Shown: positions 48,325 through 61,233, counted from the first letter of the stretch. The stretch is 64,000 nucleotides of DNA from Labia minor (GCA_963082975.1 OY720347.1:45769155-45833154); one strand, 5' to 3'. The notes: a model not told the origin generated them from the sequence alone. A program made the numbers and translations.

Positions 48325-48394
48325 CTGAAAATAAAAATAAATAATAATTAATGTTTTAAATAGAAAAGGATTAAGAGATTTACAAATGATAAAG

Positions 48395-48460
48395 AAATAT
48401 ATTGTTAAAGTCCTGGTATGCCGACTCGAGTTCGAGGGATCGAATCTCGCCGAGTGCATC
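48395..48460 (+). repeat. Possible tRNA-derived SINE remnant
   Basis: GTTAAAGTCCTGGTATGCCG followed by GAGGGATCGAATCTCGCCGA GTGCATCA. GGATCGAATCTC resembles a B box / T arm (GGTTCGAATCC) with a short stem around it, and GTTAAAG resembles a D-loop. The 5' acceptor half is missing. It lies about 70 bp outside the kuz exon acceptor side. A pseudo-tRNA is equally possible. Confidence 0.35.
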
Positions 48461-50600
48461 AATATTTAAAAATAAAACAAAAAATAATAAACAATTCTGA
48501 GAAATTTGGCTAAAATGGAGATATATTCAAAAAATAAGCAAAAAAAAAATATTGAAATAAACTAAATAAATAAATATCATAAACTTAAAAAAGTACAAAA
48601 TGTGAGTGTTTTATTTAATAAAATGTATTTAGCCCATATATATATATACGTATATACGTATGCTCTATGATTTAATATAATAATATCATATTTATTTAAA
48701 ATAATTATTTTAAAAAAATCATTTTCGACTATAATGTTTGTGAAAATTTGTATGAAAAATTTAATACATTAATGGTTCAATTGATTTTATACAATTAATA
48801 TAAATACTAAACATACTAAACATTCATATTTCTATTTTATGTAAAACTAATAAAAGTTATTGAAGCATAGATGAAAGCAGAGCAAATGAAATGATCTTTT
48901 TGATTATAAATAATACTATTTTTAAATAGGCTGACAAATCAGTATATATTATATATTATTTTATTAAACATTTAATTTAAAATAAAATTTTTCCCAAATT
49001 AAGTACGGCTAACTCTCTTCATATATATCCGGACATTATGCAAAAGAACGTTTATTAATTTAAAATCAAATAAATCCTTCTAAACACTAAATCTATAATC
49101 AGTTTTAGTACTTTGTAATTGTATTTTTTTAATACTTTTATTCATATACAAATGAAATATATAATATATATAAAAAAATGCATCAAATCCTCTGAATCAA
49201 TATATTATTATTCCTCACAAATGAAGAACCTAATAATCAAAAGCTGAATTAAAATATTTTAAGTTATTAAATTATTGTTAACTATACTATTATACTATTG
49301 GAACTCATTTAATTAAATGAATGAATAATATTAAATCGGTGTATTATAATGAAATTACATTAATATAAATAAATAATTTTATCACTCTTCATTACTGTTT
49401 ATTAATTTAATAAAGAAAATTTTTGAGTTTTTAAAATAAAGAAAAAAAAAAACAATTCCAAAATCTATAACGGTGTTAGAAAATTTCTGAAATAATTTAA
49501 TCCAAAATAATTATTGATTTATTTTTCTAAAATCAAGAATATTATAAAATATTTTTTTACATTATAATAATTGTGTTTTCCATAAAAATATAAAAATTGA
49601 ATTAATCTAAAACATATATTCACATTAACCCAAACCATTCAGCCCCATTTTACTAATAATTTACATATTTAAAAAAAAATTAAATATTCATATGAAATTT
49701 AAATACAAATGAACAAAAAAATGTTTATTTTATTAAAATATATTAAAATATTAACAAAAAAAATTAACTTTTATATGAATTCTTGTTCAGGCCATCGGTG
49801 GAGATTTCTAAGTTCATTACTATTCGTTTTATCAGGATAATCGTTGAAATATGATTTATATAGAAGATAATTAATTTTATCCGGCATTAACTCAACATAA
49901 AGTTGTCTAAATCAATAGCGACTGTCTACCTGGACGAATTTAATGTTTATTTAAACGTAGATTCCTCATTGAAATCATCAGAAACAAGTTATGAATATTT
50001 AACGAGTTGAAAAATTAAACAAAGGTTAAATCTCAGTCGGAAATGCTGTGGAGAAAGAGATTTAACCAAAACCATATTTTAGAATAAAATATGTATCGCG
50101 TATGTAATTATTATAGGAAAAGTTTCAAGTGAATAATAGCAATTGCGTTCTTGAAAATCATTATTTCTAAAGAAATTTGTCTAAAATAGAAAATGATTTA
50201 TTTAAAATCTATTTTAACCATGAAAATAGTGCTATTTTTTTTAAATATATCTATTAAAATATTGGTGTACTATGAAAATACATTCTGAGCATTCTAACAA
50301 ATTTAATTATTATTTATTGTTTCTTTAATTGTGGGTAAAATCTAAGAAAGTTGGTTTATTTCAGGGGAGATAAAATAAAACATGAACAATAGTCCCTGGC
50401 GAACCCAACAAAGTTTATCTTTTATTTATTCCCCTCTGGGATGAAAGAAGCGTCTTTGATAGAATTTATCCATTTTATAAAACTCAATTATTAAGAATTT
50501 TTTTTTTTTTTACTAACTTTGGAATCAAGTTAGAAAAATGCATAATATTGATACTATTTTATATTTGAAGAAAAATAGTATATAGAGCAAACGTACCAGA
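48461..50600. other. Upstream kuz intron or flank, AT-rich
   Basis: No upstream prodomain or signal-peptide exon could be recognised on the minus strand here, nor between 50763 and 64000. Those exons may lie outside the window or be too short to spot by eye. Confidence 0.5.
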
Positions 50601-50762
50601 AGTTGACCACTGTACCAGTAATTGACCAAGTGATAAATTTTTTTATCAAAATATGCTTTTTAATTTCAAATTAAGCATCCTTAACAATGAAAAAGAGAAA
50701 TTAAAAAGCTTATTTTGATAAAAAATTTATCACTTGGTCAATTACTGGTACAGTGGTCAACT
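50601..50762. repeat. Fold-back hairpin, about 66-bp arms
   Basis: Left arm AGTTGACCACTGTACCAGTA ATTGACCAAGTGATAAA; the right arm is its reverse complement, ending GTCAATTACTGGTACAGTGG TCAACT. Arms of about 66 bases differ by one substitution and one base in a T run, with a loop of about 30 bases. No target duplication is obvious. It may be a minimal MITE, or if transcribed (it is in kuz flank or intron) a source of a long hairpin RNA. Confidence 0.85.
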
Positions 50763-51532
50763 ACTATTAGTTTATGCTTTTTTGTCATTTTTTTGAGAAT
50801 ATAAATATATTTTAAACAATAAACTATATTATTTATTAATTTTTAATTTAAAAAATTTTAATAAAAATTAAATATTAGAAGTTTTGATGATAATCATTAT
50901 AATTTTGTCAAATTTTTCTACTCACAGTGCCTATCATTTTCTAATAATTGTTTATTTACATTTTCACAAATTTCGCATTATTTTCTTTATTTTATAGTAC
51001 AATAATGTGAATTTTAATTATAATATTAAATTTTAAGCTTTAATACTCGTTGAAATTTAAATAAAACAATTTTAAATGAGCTTATTCGAATTTGCAATTC
51101 TATGTTTCCTTTTAAAATAAAAGAAATGAAATAGCAAGGTAGAAAGAACAATACGTATATATATATATGTTCATTTTTTTTATAAAAAATTTTATGACAA
51201 AGGTAATTTTAAAATAATAAAACAGTAACAAGTAAAGGACTTATACCTATATATAAGAATGATAAAGGAGCGTGAAATATAATTTATTATTTTAATTAAT
51301 AAGATATTGTAAATGTATATTATCTATATTATTTATGATTCATCTTGATATACAAAGGATAAATTTTAAAAAACTTTTTCATTAAATTATTATATTTTTT
51401 TTAAATATCTTAATCATATGTCACAAATCTATTCATCACACATAAAATACAAAATATAATATATTTATGTTTTATTCATTTTATATAAGGAGTAATCAAA
51501 ACAAATCTGGTTCTTATTACAAAATATATATA

Positions 51533-52112
51533 TGGATGTGGCTATTTATACATACAGTATGTATACACAATTGGATATTTATACATACCGTATGTATAAG
51601 AAATTAGCTATTTGTAGTTACGTTTAACGTACTAACTAGCCAAAAAGTTTATAATAATATTATATTACATTTTATTTTAATTTGAAATCTACTAAGTCAA
51701 TGTTTACTATTGTTTTTATTAATTATATCAACTATTCTATTATACTAATAAATATTATTAATAGAAGAGTTCTCAAAGCGATAATAAATCCATATTTGTA
51801 TAGGTATTCACTTGAATAAGGAAGCAATGAGAAATAAATGAATTGAAATATTGAATAGTGATACATTTTATTTTTATTTTAATTTCTATTAAATTCATTT
51901 AAAGTTGACATTGATGTTTACTATTATTTTTATTAATTATATCAATATTATTTATATTCTTATTAAAAACAAATTGTCATTGGTATCTATTTGAATTGTA
52001 AAAATAAACTGTAGTTTAAAATATGTATGCATAAATAGCTAATTTCTTATACATACTGTATGTATAAATATCCAATTGCGTATACATACTGTATGTATAA
52101 ACAGCCTCATTC
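51533..52112. mobile_element. TIR element with GGATGTGGCTATTTATAC ends (copy 2)
   Basis: About 580 bp. It begins TGGATGTGGCTATTTATACA after a TATATATA run and ends AACAGCCTCATTC before another TATATATA run, so a TA-rich target duplication is possible. The interior tracks 3432-4058 with small indels. The right end is degenerate (CCTCATTC for CCACATCC). Superfamily not assigned. Confidence 0.7.
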
Positions 52113-53279
52113 TATATATATATCGTTTTTAACCAGGAAAAGATTAACCAGTGATTAAATCTTTCTTTTTGGCTAAAATTGTAACCTCGTGTTTATATAC
52201 CTGATCCATCGAACTGGTGAAGTTCATTTAGATTTAATAATTATTATTAATTGCAAATAAATTTGAAGACTGCTAAAATGGGTATAGAACTCAAAATTCA
52301 ATAAAATTATTATTATTTTTTTTTTTACAAATATGGTTGAATTGCAAATTAAAGTAAAGATAATTAAGAACATCAACGATTTAATGACTGATTTTAACAA
52401 TGAGAATTGATCGTTGAAATAAAATAATAATTTATATGTCAATTAATTCGATTATAAATAATTAGAATTGGATAGTATTACAGTACAAAACGGTAAGAAA
52501 AAATAATAATAAACAACTCAATATTCTATCTATAAAATAAAAAATTGATTTCTACATATGTTACATTTGAAAATAAAGATCATAAACTCTTATATACAAT
52601 CGAGTTGTTTAAATCAGATCCCTTTCACGTAACACAATAAAACTATGGGCCACTATAATGAAAATCTGTTCAAAAACCTATAAGATCTTTTCAATTTGCA
52701 ACATTTTATTTCAAATAAAATGTTATGTGCTATATAGAAAATTTTTATGTATTGTTCAAGGAATTTTATCTCTGTTTATAATGTAAATAAATATTTTGTG
52801 CCTACTCTACGTAGTTTAATGGATATCTTAAATCTTCTGTTGAAAAATTCTGGATTAGATGGATCAATAACTTGCATTATAAAATCTATACATTTTTATT
52901 ATTAACATTGGAGAGAGGAAAATGGGGATTGGGAACAAATCACTTCGCTCGTCTAAAATTTAAAAGCTAAAATAAAAAATGAATTTAGAAGGAAAATTTA
53001 TTACGTTTTGAAAAGACAATATATGAAAATAATCATGCTAAAATTTTGGGATTGTTTAAAAAGTCTATATGTATTTATGTATGTAAATGTGATTACAAAT
53101 TCAAATCATGTATAAAGTAACTAATAAAGATGAAGCACGAACAAATGAAAGGTAGGTACATCAGTTAGTTTAATATTGCATAAAAAATCTCTGAGCGGGG
53201 TAAAGATATAAAATGATCAGTACAACGGATCCTCTCTAACTTTGGTTTGATATTCTTATTTTAAGTAACTTCCCAATTG

Positions 53280-53398
53280 TGATCATGTAGACTGGGTAGA
53301 CCCCAACTAGGAAGAAATTTTCTTGACAGGCGAGGGACTTAAACCTAGGGCTGCGAGGTTGAAAGTCAAGCGCGTTGCCTCACACACCCTTTTTAATA
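53280..53398 (-). repeat. tRNA-derived SINE head (degenerate)
   Basis: On the minus strand GTGTGTGAGGCAACGCGCTT GACTTTCAACC, then GCAGCCCTAGGTTTAAGTCC CTCGCC. The first block resembles an A box and anticodon arm, and GGTTTAAGTCC resembles a B box (GGTTCGANTCC). The following bases (TCTTCCTAGTTGGGGTCTAC) would be SINE body. It does not fold as a good modern tRNA. A worn SINE is more likely than a gene. Confidence 0.45.
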
Positions 53399-54029
53399 TT
53401 GAAAAAGAAAAAGAAAATTAAACTTAACCCCGAAATACAAAATTCATTGTTCCAAAAAATAGTTTTCCATGATTTGGTTTAATATTATCATCAAAACCTC
53501 TAGATGATATTACAAAAATCAATAATATTATGACAGTCGTGTGAGATATATCTTAACAAAAGATGAAAGCGAGTAAAAGTTGCGTTATTGACCATGATCA
53601 GTCGCGCTGAAATATTTTTTATAGCTGATGTTAGGGCCATGTTTTATGACAAGAAAAACCATCGTTCAACCATTGTCGAAATCCTGTGCAATCCAATTTA
53701 TTCTGGAGAACGACCATGTGCCACCGCACTGAAAACCAGTGAAATATTTTTTCACTTTCTAAAATATTATTTTCCTCGGAAACACATTTCAAAACAACCA
53801 GGTCAAATTTTCAAGATCCATTTTTATATTATCCTTCCATCAAATTTGCATTCTACTCTTACATTTATTTATGATTCCCAGTTGTCAATGAAATCTTTAT
53901 CTAGCCGATCCCTGGGTTAAATAGCCAATATGATATTGTTATATTTATTATTATTTTTACTTTTTGATTTTATTATCTTATTTGATGATTTATTTTTAAT
54001 TATAGTGTTTGATAATAATAAACTCAAAT

Positions 54030-54352
54030 AAGTTGACCTGTGGCCAGGCAAAGAACCGACCGACGGTTTGAAATAAATTAATTTCCAGCTACCTTTAGCT
54101 ACATTGAATTTTTATCTCAAATGAAGTAATCAAGATATTAAATAAGCATAAATCTTCTAAACGTTCTGAAACAATTTCAATTAATTTAAATGTATATATT
54201 AATGCAATAAAAAACAAATATGCATATAATATAAATATTTTTAATTTTATTTTAAGAATAGATATATCTTACAGGTGCTGGCTGTGACGTCATTTGTGAC
54301 GTCATATCTAATTAAATTAAGAAAAAACTAATGAAGATGATTTTTTCCAGAG
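54030..54352 (+). mobile_element. CGTCGGTCGG-family repeat, 5' part only
   Basis: Starts AAGTTGACCTGTGGCCAGGC and AACCGACCGACGGTTTG. It has two TGACGTCA octamers closer together than elsewhere (about 54287 and 54298), then leaves the family near 54352. A bare 3' end, CTATCGTCGGTCGGTAAAA, occurs at 55081-55110, so this may be one copy split by about 730 bp of other sequence. That sequence includes a SINE-like GAACCCATTTACATATATAC stretch. Confidence 0.6.
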
Positions 54353-55080
54353 ATGTGATCAATAAAACTCAATTTTTCTTTATAAATACTATCTATGGTG
54401 TGAATTTCAAAAAAATCGTTAGAGTGGTTTCTGAGAACCCATTTACATATATACAAACAATTTTAGCTAGCATAATAAGATTAGATAGATATTGAGAAAT
54501 TACTTGGAGTCTATGGATCTCCAAATAGTTGGTTATAAAATCAATGTTACATTTACAAGTGATGAGTGAAAAAAAAACTAGCGAGAAGTTTATTTAAAAT
54601 GAAACAAATAGAACTGATACAAAGACTTGGTGAACTAACAACATAAAATTGATTATGGAGGAATTAGGGGAATTGGAATGCTGGGGAATGGATAGCCAGA
54701 TAGTTAATAATCCAAAATTCATGAATAATAATTAACAAATTAAGATTAGAAGAAAATTACATAAAATATATTTATGATACTATAGAAGTATTTACATATG
54801 AACTTGTTCGGTAATTTTATTCCAATTTGTGTCAACCCGCGGTTTTGCCTTTCTAATTTCTATTCTCTTATTCCATTTTCATTGATTTACCTTTCCTATA
54901 AATTAACTTAAGGGTTTTCTTAAGTTTATTCCTTTCTAGTGAAATTAGGTAAGTCTTTCTGTAATTTTAATAGAAAACAATTAGATTAGTATCCAGGTTT
55001 AATTTATTAAGGATATTTAAACAAAATCATTTGTTAAAAAATACAAAATAAAATTATATAAATGCAATATATAACAAACA

Positions 55081-55110
55081 ATACCTTCCCTTCCTATCGT
55101 CGGTCGGTAA
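55081..55110 (+). repeat. Isolated 3' end of CGTCGGTCGG family
   Basis: ATACCTTCCCTTCCTATCGT CGGTCGGTAA matches the terminal 30 bases of full copies. It may be the remainder of the copy beginning at 54030. Confidence 0.55.
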
Positions 55111-55624
55111 AATACAATTCAAATATATTGATTCATGAAATTTAAATTACTTCAATAATTTTTTTAAATAATTTAAATAAATAAATAAAACACATTTTAT
55201 TTTAATTTTTGTATTTCTTCATTTAAGGTGCTTATAGGAGAATATGTAAATATAAACAATATTGTTATTAAATTTAGTTTATATCGAAAAAGAGGGATAT
55301 ATAATAACTATGCTAATAAAATTGTCTTTATTTTTACCTATTTAGTTGATTTTTGTCATTTACATTTTATATATGCCATTATAATGATAATTTTTATATT
55401 GCAAAAACGCACATTGAGAAAAATTTAAATTTATAGTTTAATCAAAATAAGTTATATTTAGCTTCATGCATACATTTTTATGAATAGTTGAAATATCATC
55501 GTTATTAATGAAAATTGTAAGTAAGTATAAAGTTACATGGTCACATATCTGGAAAATATTGTGAGTGTTCAATTAAAGAGAATATTTTATTAATAAAAAA
55601 TTAACAAACATCTAAATTTTCATT

Positions 55625-56226
55625 TTTACCGACCGACGATAGTAATTTCACATGTGGAGATTTTAACATATCTCCACGAATCATGCATTTTCTTAACAGA
55701 AAAAAGTATTTTTAGCATGATGTCTGTCCGTCCGTCCGTCTGTCCGTATAGATGTGTACAGCCTGAACGGCTCAACGGATTTTGATGAAATTTGGTATAT
55801 TTACTTAATGCATCAGTGGGATGAATTGATCAACTTTTGGTGCAAATCCGGAAACCGGAAGTGGTAGTATCAGCGATCGACGATAGAAAGGGAATGGTTA
55901 TTTTCACACCAAATTTCACATGAGGAGATTTTTTACATATCATCACGAATCATTCACTTTGCATTGGTTTTATACTCGAGAAAAATCATCTTTATTAGTT
56001 TTTTTTTAATTAAAATTATATGACGTCATCCAGCCACTCATGACGTCACAGCCTGGTCTTACATATATATTATAAATAAAATAAACTTAAAAATATTAAT
56101 GTTATATCCATTTCTGTTTTTTATTACATTAATAGATCTATTAAAATTATTTGAAATTGTTTCTGTAGCTGGAAATTAATTTATTTCAAACCGTCGGTCG
56201 GTTCGGACCTGGCCACAGGTCAACTT
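55625..56226 (-). mobile_element. CGTCGGTCGG-family repeat (copy on minus strand)
   Basis: Begins TTTACCGACCGACGATAG and ends GGCCACAGGTCAACTT, about 600 bp. TGTCTGTCCGTCCGTCCGTC run, CCGGAAACCGGAAGTGGTAG, and two octamers (TGACGTCA at about 56021 and 56041). The terminal unit at the 5' edge is shortened by about 30 bases compared with 58081-58722. Confidence 0.75.
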
Positions 56227-58080
56227 ATTGATATTTAAAAAAGAAAATTATAACTATAATAGCTTTATGATTGAAACGCAAGTAAATTCTAAATTTAGAC
56301 ATATTATATCCCCTCATAAATACAAATTTTTCATTATTTTTTTAGGTTAGAGTAAATTTATTTTCTTCCCATATTTTCTCATTGTTCCCTTTTTTTTACA
56401 CACATAACACATATTTTAAGTATCGTTCGTAATGTTATAACTTTATAACTAATGATCCAATTTTTATGAACAGGGCCTCGTTCGAAAGAGAATATTTGTA
56501 TATTTATTACAAGTACCGGGACCCCGATAGATGAAACTACAAATTCTATGATTTAAAGTGAAATTCGGATTATAGAATTGTTAGAATGTGTAAAATATTT
56601 TCCCTTCACTAGATATATATAAAAGTGAACATTTTTTTAACTAATAAAATAAAATAAAACTGTAATTAAAATAATACAAATTTAATTTATTCATAGGTCC
56701 ATTGATAATTAAGAATTCATTCATATTCTTTTAATTAAATAAATATAGTAAACTTAAAAGCTTAAAACAAATTAAAAATAATAATAAAAATAAAACTGAC
56801 AAGAATATATATACATTTAAATAAACGAGCAAACTAAGATAATGGTGTACACATTAATGACTAAAAAAAGAACTGTTAATTCTAAATGAGACATTGACGA
56901 GGTGTTGAATGGTTGAATGTTTATGTGCAATTTACATTGCTTTAAACTTTTTATAGGTGAAGAATTGTAAACAAATCTTAGTCACGCTACTGTATGTTAA
57001 AATTTTATATTTTCCCAAAAAAAAAAAAGAATTAATAATTAATATATATAACCTTTAAGAAAGTTAATTATATATTCAATATAATATACAATATAACTAT
57101 TTAATTTTAATAAGATTAGTTCGTGATCATTAAATAATTAAGTCCTTTAGAATTTTAGATGGTAGTTTTTTGTGAGGAAAAGCAAGTTTTCCCTTTTAGG
57201 GCAGCACTAATAACTAATTAATTATATTATTAAAAGTCAAATAATTGGGCAATGATTATCCAGCCATAACTATTAATTATAGGTAATTTAATCAAACAAA
57301 TGAATGTATAAGAAACAGAAATTTTCAAATTAAATATTGTACTTATTTCCTATTCTTTATTGTATAGAAATATTATTAAAGAATTATATAATATTTTTGA
57401 TTCTTGGTTTATCAATTTTTAAAATTATAAAACTTTCAGTTTAGTCGAAATACGACTTTAAATATTTACCTGAAATTTACGTTGCTCGGAACATTTTATA
57501 TCCGAATAATGCCATTACAAATAAATATTAGTCAAAAAAGTAAAGAATAAATAAATAAATAAAGCAAAAATAAATAAAAGTTGTTTATTGAAATAATAAA
57601 TAAATATCTTAAAATAAGATAAATTTAAACAAATATGATGAATTTTGAAAAAAAAAAACATTTATTGGAATTAACTTGTAATTATTTTTTTTTTTTAATA
57701 TTTACTTTGAGATATATACACATATATATATATAGTTGACGAGCTTATTTTTTTTACTTTTTTATGATTGAAAAAAACATTTGAATATTTGAATCTTTCA
57801 TTTTACGAACAATCTGAAAGCTATTACTTTCCTTTTTATTAGCCTCTCAATGCAAATAATGTAATAAAAAACACATTGAAAAAGAAATTTTTCTTTTATT
57901 TAATCTTTAAAGAATTTATAACTAGACATATTAAATAAATATTAAATAGATTTTCTGTGAATGATTCATTTAGTGTGATATTTAAGGACATTTCATGTGA
58001 CTTAAAAAATAACTTTATTTGAATTGAATAGGTTATAAGAAAAAGAATAAATTGATTAATGAATGAATTAATTAATTAAT
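56227..58080. other. AT-rich stretch, nothing recognised
   Basis: Between two CGTCGGTCGG copies. Only simple sequence ((AATA)n near 57545, TATATA near 57720) and no frame of note. Confidence 0.55.
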
Positions 58081-58722
58081 AAGTTGACCTGTGGCCAGGT
58101 CCGAACCGACCGACGGTTTGAAGTAAATTAATTTCCAGCTACAGAAACAATTTCAAATAATTTTAATATATCTATTAATGTAATAAAAAACAGATATGGA
58201 TAGAACATAAATATTTTTAATTTTATTTTATTTATAATATATAGCTGAAGTAGCCGGCGTTACCCGGCGTTACCCGAGGCTGTGACGTCATGAAGGGCTG
58301 GGTGACGTCATATAATTTTAAATTAAGAAAAACATAATGAAGATGATTTTTTCCGAGGATAAAACCAATACATTCGTGGTGATATGTAAAAAAATCTCCT
58401 TATGTGAAATTTGGTGTGAAAATAACCCTTCCCTTCCTATCGTCGATCGCTAATACTACCACTTCCGGTTTCCGAATTTGTACCAAAATTTGATCAATTC
58501 ATCCCACTGATGCATTAAGTAAATATACCAAATTTCATCAAAATCGGTTGAGCCGTTCAGACTGTACACATCTATACGGACGGACGGACGGACGGACAGA
58601 CATCATGCTAAAAATACTTTTTTCTGTTAAGAAAATGCATGATTCGTGGAGATATGTAAAAATCTCCACATGTGAAATTTGGTGTGAAAACAATACCTCC
58701 CTTACTATCGTCGGTCGGTAAA
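58081..58722 (+). mobile_element. CGTCGGTCGG-family repeat (best full copy)
   Basis: Starts AAGTTGACCTGTGGCCAGGT and ends ATCGTCGGTCGGTAAA. Order: ACCGACCGACGG; an AT-rich block with TTTCCAGCTACAGAAACAAT; GCCGGCGTTACCC, duplicated here; TGACGTCA at 58283 and 58303; first unit ending CGTCGATCG; CCACTTCCGGTTTCCG; CAAATTTCATCAAAATCGG; GGACGGACGG run; second unit ending CGTCGGTCGG. ACCGACCGACG at the left and its complement at the right form subterminal inverted repeats. No reading frame of note. Confidence 0.8.
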
Positions 58723-59324
58723 AAAGAGAAAAAATAATTGAGAAATAAAATAAATGAGAATGAAAAGAAATTTAGATTTATTTAATTCCTTATTACCAAA
58801 TACTGTTTTCTATTTAAAATAAAAATATCAAAATATACATATTAACGAGTGGCACACCTGTATTCCGCACTCCCAACATAGTTCCATGGTTCAATTATAT
58901 AAAAATCAAATAATTCATAAAATTAAAATAATATAAATGAAACGATAAGGAAATTTAAAAAAAAAAATTAATCGCTGACAAAAAATAAATAAAAATAAAT
59001 TACAAATAAATCAAAATTTATTGATCGTTGCACCCAGGGCTGGTCCGTTACCCAATTTTTGAGGAAGTCGATACAGTTACAAGTTATATTAACGCGTTAT
59101 ATTAACGTTACAGTTCCTTAAAAAAAATAATCTTTCTTTTTTACTTCAGGTAGCTTCGAGGAGCATATCTGGGTAAACGATTGTGCTTTAAAACATATTT
59201 ATTTCATAAATAAATTACTTTTAAGGAATATTCGAGATGGACTACTCTCACAATACCAACAATCTTAACAGAAACTTTTATTATTAGGGGAAAAAAGAAT
59301 ATTTAATATAAATTTGTTTAATTT

Positions 59325-59921
59325 TTACCGACAGACGATAGTAAGGGAGGTAGTTTTCACACCAAATTTCACATGTGGAGATTTTTACATATCTCCACGA
59401 ATCATGCATTTTCTTAACAGAAAAAAGTATTTTTAGCATGATGTCCGTCCGTCCGTCTGTCCGTCCGTATAGATGTGTACAGCCTGAACGGCTCAACGGA
59501 TTTTGATGAAATTTGGTATATTTACTTAATTCAACAGTGGGATGAATTGATCAACTTTTGGTGCAAATCCGGAAACCGGAAGTGGTAGTATTAGCGATCG
59601 ACGATAGGAAGGGAAGGGTTACTTTCACACCAAATTTCACATGAGGAGATTTTTTTACATATCACCACGAATGTATTAATTTAAAATTATAAGACCTCAC
59701 CCAGCCCTTCATGACGTCACAGCCTCGGGTAACGCCGGGCATAGCCGGCTACTTCAGCTATATATTATAAATAAAATAAAATTAAAAATATTTATGTTAT
59801 ATTCATATCTGTTTTTTATTACATTAATAGATATATTAAAATTATTTGAAATTGTTTCTGTAGCTGGAAATTAATTTATTTCAAACCGTCGGTCGGTTCG
59901 GACCTGGCCACAGGTCAACTT
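59325..59921 (-). mobile_element. CGTCGGTCGG-family repeat nested in the hAT element
   Basis: Begins TTACCGACAGACGATAGTAA and ends CCACAGGTCAACTT. The octamer pair is half lost: AAGACCTCACC replaces one TGACGTCA, and the other remains near 59711. Being inside the hAT at 59035-61304, it is younger than that insertion. Confidence 0.75.
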
Positions 59922-60995
59922 ATTATTTATAAAATTATATCATCTATTTAAAATTCTTTTATATACATTTATAATACAACTTATTAATTAATCTTGATAA
60001 TTAAAAAAGTATAGGCTAATAATGCTGTCTGTATTCGTGACTCAATCAATATTATCAGAAGAAAAAATTTGATTTCCTTTTTAAAAAAACTAATTGTTCA
60101 AATAATTAATCAAATAAAGAAGATCTAGAGGGGGCATGTATATATGATGCAAAAGAAAATAACCTCTCTACTAGCGCAGATGAGCATAATTCAAAATCTG
60201 AATTTGTTTGATTTTTTCTTCTTTTGGGCTAGAAAATATATAAAAATCATCTTCCTATGAACTATCCTCAGAATGCTCTTTTTTAAAAAAAAAAATTTTA
60301 TGATTTTGAATTATATTCAAATATAAATTGTTTATTCTTATTTTTATTTTCATCTAAATGTTCTCATTTTGAAAGATAGATATTTTGTTCACTTTGTAAA
60401 GGATCATTGCTTGTGCAATTGGCTTCATTAATTTTATATATTCTTCTAAATAATCAAAGTCAATGCTTTTATTCCGAGATCTTTGCAGAGTAAGTTTAGT
60501 TTTTTTTATTCTTAAATATATGTTTAGTAGAATCGTATAAGGAATTCCATCTCGTTGGAACAGGATAAATAAGAGAAAAATTAAAAATTTTACTTATGAT
60601 TTCAGACGTTTTTGGGGTTTTCGAGAAATTGAAAAAAAATCGGTAGGAATTTGTAACGTCCGGTACAAGTTCCTCAAAAAATAAGGAACTCGTTACTAGC
60701 TCCTTTTTTTAATACACTTTACTTAACTCACACTGTCAGGTTGTCCGTGTGTTGTTTGTCCGCGGCATTTTATTATCGATTCAACAACTTCTCGTCATTC
60801 AATCAACTTGAAATTTTGCATACCCGCTTGCTCCTGCTAATAATACACGAATCAATTGAAAAATCCACTGAATTATTTATCTATTAGTGGTAATTAATTA
60901 ATTAAACTTTTATATGCGGAATATGGAATAGTTCACTATTTCAATCGTAGATGGCGATAGCAGTTCTACAGACGCTGAACACGACTAAAAAGTAT

Positions 60996-61233
60996 AAAAT
61001 AAATTTAAGTAAAAAGAAATCTTTTTAAAAAACACACTTTACTTAAATTGCACTAAAAAGTAAAAAATAAAATCACTGTAAAGTGTGTGCGCTCAAATTA
61101 TAATAACACCGTAAAACATTTGCTTCCACTATTGAGCGCACACACTTTACAGTGATTTTATTTTTTACTTTTTAGTGCAATTTTAAGTAAAGTGTATTTT
61201 TTAAAAAAATTTATTTTTACTTAAATTTATTTT
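60996..61233. repeat. Large fold-back hairpin inside the hAT element
   Basis: Left arm from AAAATAAATTTAAGTAAAAA through CACTTTACTTAAATTGCAC to CTGTAAAGTGTGTGCGCTCA; the right arm repeats it inverted from TTGAGCGCACACACTTTACA to TTTTTACTTAAATTTATTTT. Arms are about 100 bases with a few indels and a loop of about 35 bases. Probably part of the hAT interior, as long subterminal hairpins are known in such elements. Confidence 0.8.

Noticed and set aside
48077-48344. Additional frames on both strands over the kuz exon at 48 kb
   Set aside because: Out of phase with the joined exons and without homology; shadows.
53588-53920. 110-residue plus-strand frame starting with ATG
   Set aside because: No motif I recognise, no splice or paralogue support, and the composition is ordinary for AT-rich sequence. 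It adjoins repeat sequence. Possible but unsupported as a gene.
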